Below are positions 5,793-7,260 of a stretch of DNA of 7,260 nt, one piece after another. How positions within the stretch are numbered: the first letter of the stretch is position 1; each line of letters starts with the position of its first letter. Below the pieces are notes generated by a model. It searched no databases. It saw only the letters and a list, made by a program, of their open reading frames with translations, and was not told the DNA's origin. The position numbers and the translations under genes are program-made. This stretch comes from an uncultured Bacilli bacterium (GTDB taxonomy: Bacteria > Bacillota_I > Bacilli_A > ML615J-28 > CAG-698): contig CANQVW010000075.1 of the NCBI GenBank assembly GCA_947627395.1, positions 1 to 7,260 on the forward strand, read 5' to 3'.

Positions 5793-6787
5793 TGACAACC
5801 AAAGAAATACGTCAAAAAATTGAAAATTTAGTTGATACTTCTTGCAATCAAACGTTAAAAGAAGCAAATGCAATTCAACATATTGGCATTGATAGTGATA
5901 AAAATATTGTCATCTTAATCATTAACTTGGCTAGAATTGGCACAGATGCGGAAAAAAATCTTCGAAGAGAATTAGCAAAAATTATTAAAATTGATCTTGG
6001 TTTTTCAGGAGTTCGTATTCAATTTGAGGAATCTAGAAACATTCAACATGTTGCAGGAAAAAATACACATTTTATCATCATTGCCTCTGGAAAAGGTGGA
6101 GTAGGAAAATCTACTGTTGCTGTAAACTTGGCCTATGCCTTATCTAAATTAAATAAAAAAGTTGGACTTTTGGATGCAGATATTTATGGATCTAGTATTC
6201 CTTTGTTATTAGAAATGAAAACAGATACCATCGATGTAAATGAGAGAAATAAAATTATTCCCTTTATTTCTCATGGTATGGAAGTGATTTCCACAAACTT
6301 TTTTTCTGAAGAAGGAAAACCTGTTGTATGGAGAGGCTCCTTATTAAATGCAATGTTAAACAACCTATTTTACCAAGTAGATTGGAGTAAGAATTTAGAT
6401 TATATGATTATTGATACAAGTCCTGGAACTGGAGATGCTTTACTTGATTTAGCAAATATCATTCCAAATGCGGAAGTGTTACTTGTAAGTACACCAAGCA
6501 TTGTTGGAAATGATATTACGATGAAAACGGGCATTGCTTATCAAGAGTTAAAACATCCTTTAATTGGAATTGTGGAAAACATGGCTTATGATGTAGTTAC
6601 AAATCAACCTTTATGGGATATAAAAAAACAAGGTCAAACAACAAAACAAATGGCTGAATTTCTTCATTCTGAAGTGATTGTGTCTTTGCCATTTGAAATT
6701 CCAAAGCACCATCTAGCTCTTTATGAAGAGGATGAAGCTTGTGGAAAAATATATCGTGATTTAGCCTTGCTTGTTTCAATTCGTTAG
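5792..6787 (+). CDS. Mrp/ApbC-type P-loop ATPase, SalA-like form without CxxC
   Basis: This 331-residue soluble protein has an N-terminal MIP18/DUF59-like domain (about 1-85) followed by a Mrp/NBP35 ATPase domain. The deviant Walker A reads SGKGGVGKST (99-108) with signature Lys101 and Lys106; switch I is DADIYGSS (128-135) and the Walker B/switch II region is DTSPGTGD (208-215). WRG (180-182) and IVENMAYD (260-267) are further family marks. Classical Mrp/ApbC proteins bind and transfer Fe-S clusters through a CxxC pair shortly after the ENM motif; this protein has no cysteine there, and the region (VVTNQPLWDIKKQGQTTKQ) resembles Bacillus SalA-type members instead. Fe-S carriage is therefore uncertain. 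The ATG overlaps the tmcAL stop (TAATG), with AAAGGA (5779-5784) seven bases upstream. Last gene of the operon. Confidence 0.9.
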   Translation: MTTKEIRQKIENLVDTSCNQTLKEANAIQHIGIDSDKNIVILIINLARIGTDAEKNLRRELAKIIKIDLGFSGVRIQFEESRNIQHVAGKNTHFIIIASGKGGVGKSTVAVNLAYALSKLNKKVGLLDADIYGSSIPLLLEMKTDTIDVNERNKIIPFISHGMEVISTNFFSEEGKPVVWRGSLLNAMLNNLFYQVDWSKNLDYMIIDTSPGTGDALLDLANIIPNAEVLLVSTPSIVGNDITMKTGIAYQELKHPLIGIVENMAYDVVTNQPLWDIKKQGQTTKQMAEFLHSEVIVSLPFEIPKHHLALYEEDEACGKIYRDLALLVSIR

Positions 6788-6813
6788 GAACTGATTAAAT
6801 CAGTTCTTTTTTT
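6788..6813 (+). terminator. intrinsic terminator of the psuG operon
   Basis: A perfect 8-bp stem, GAACTGAT (6788-6795) with ATCAGTTC (6799-6806), closes a 3-base loop and is followed by seven T (6807-6813). It begins directly after the mrp stop codon. Its orientation and U-run clearly fit plus-strand transcription. Confidence 0.9.
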
Positions 6814-7260
6814 ATAAATAGAGACATTGTCAAGAATTATAATAATTTGACCACTTATTAAAAATAAAACGGCAATAGTCAAGATTGTCGACCTAGAACC
6901 TTGATATTGTATGATTATCCACACAGTTGTGATAGCTAAACACAAAGGACGTGAGGTTAAGATATTTTCGCGTATCAATCAGTGTTTAGAAATCATAAGA
7001 CCTTTTAGAGTATTTCTTTAATGAAACCTGTTTATACCGCTAAACTATTAAGATATTGCTTTGAAAATCCCATTTAATACTCTTCTTCAACTCGTGAGAT
7101 GAGATAACGGCATCAGCTGCCACTTAGAATTGTATTCTACTTCTTTGCATTCGCTCTTTAAGAAGTATTTCACTTGTTTAGTCAGGTGCTTCTTGCACTC
7201 AGTGAAAAATCCATCTGTGAAATTGAATATTCTCTAATAATGTTGTAGAATGTATCCCGC
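6814..7260. other. 447 bases with no supportable gene; possible decayed sequence
   Basis: All six frames are interrupted by stops, and no frame has a start with a ribosome binding site. By eye the composition is less AT-rich from about 6890 on, unlike the operons. On the minus strand, partly open pieces follow one another in different frames: about 7259-7185 (RDTFYNIIREYS...), 7233-7094 (...TKQVKYFLKSEC...) and 7119-7051 (VAADAVISSHELKK...). This is what a frameshifted gene remnant would look like, but I cannot match the pieces to a family, and chance is possible. No tRNA, rRNA, tmRNA or riboswitch signature was seen. An imperfect AT-rich inverted repeat, GTCA (6829-6832) with TGAC (6849-6852), lies just beyond the terminator. 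Confidence 0.45.

Noticed and set aside
6915..6923. Perfect DnaA box TTATCCACA, possible replication origin
   Set aside because: Only one copy was found, with no cluster of boxes, no AT-rich unwinding repeats and no dnaA or dnaN nearby; one box is expected by chance or may have another role.
6784..6978. Minus-strand open frame of 64 codons, hydrophobic product
   Set aside because: It begins at TTG directly after a TGA stop, has no ribosome binding site, and its end runs through the plus-strand terminator of the psuG operon.
6911..7021. Plus-strand open frame of 36 codons starting M-I-I-H-T-V-V
   Set aside because: Short, no ribosome binding site, an in-frame stop just upstream, and no family recognised; it could be part of a decayed gene but cannot be supported as a gene.
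7160..7194. Imperfect inverted repeat (AAGAAG, CACTTG / CAGGTG, CTTCTT)
   Set aside because: It has a mismatch and an asymmetric 5-base internal loop, and no U-run follows; too weak to call a terminator or structured RNA.

Overview
The window comes from an AT-rich, walled, low-GC Gram-positive bacterium, most like Bacillota and possibly an Erysipelotrichia-type or Mollicutes-related lineage; that placement is inferred. Evidence is the AT-rich coding sequence, strong AGGAGG-type ribosome binding sites, extended -10 promoters, and a peptidoglycan gene (murI). The tryptophan codons I checked are TGG. None of the eight genes whose ends are visible stops at TGA (six TAA, two TAG). The standard code fits, although TGA is simply not used here.

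Left edge (1-184): a minus-strand gene starts at 15 and runs off the window. It has a good promoter (63-91) whose -10 box and expected start point lie within a perfect 9-bp inverted repeat (42-66), a probable repressor operator. A GC-rich 12-bp hairpin (138-169) separates it from the next operon.

Minus-strand operon (3562 down to 185): a PAP2-family membrane lipid phosphatase, glutamate racemase MurI, a MurI-like protein that has lost both catalytic cysteines, and two small unidentified membrane proteins. Gaps within the first four genes are 13 nt, 14 nt and an 11-nt overlap; the last gene follows after 50 nt. The theme is probably cell envelope: D-glutamate for peptidoglycan, a lipid-phosphate phosphatase, and an apparently non-catalytic MurI relative with membrane partners.

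Divergent control region (3563-3700): two extended -10 promoters face away from each other, one for the PAP2-murI operon and one for psuG.

Plus-strand operon (3701-6787): psuG (pseudouridine-5'-phosphate glycosidase), tmcAL (tRNA-Met cytidine acetate ligase) and an Mrp/ApbC-type P-loop ATPase. The genes overlap by 14 nt and 1 nt and are probably translationally coupled. They end in a clear intrinsic terminator (6788-6813). The first two link to modified nucleosides in RNA; the third belongs to the Fe-S carrier family but lacks the usual CxxC.

Right edge (6814-7260): no gene can be supported. All frames are broken by stops, and the base composition looks different from the operons. It may be a decayed gene or mobile-element remnant, but I could not identify it.

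The most interesting item is the conserved-looking MurI pseudoenzyme in tandem with a complete murI.
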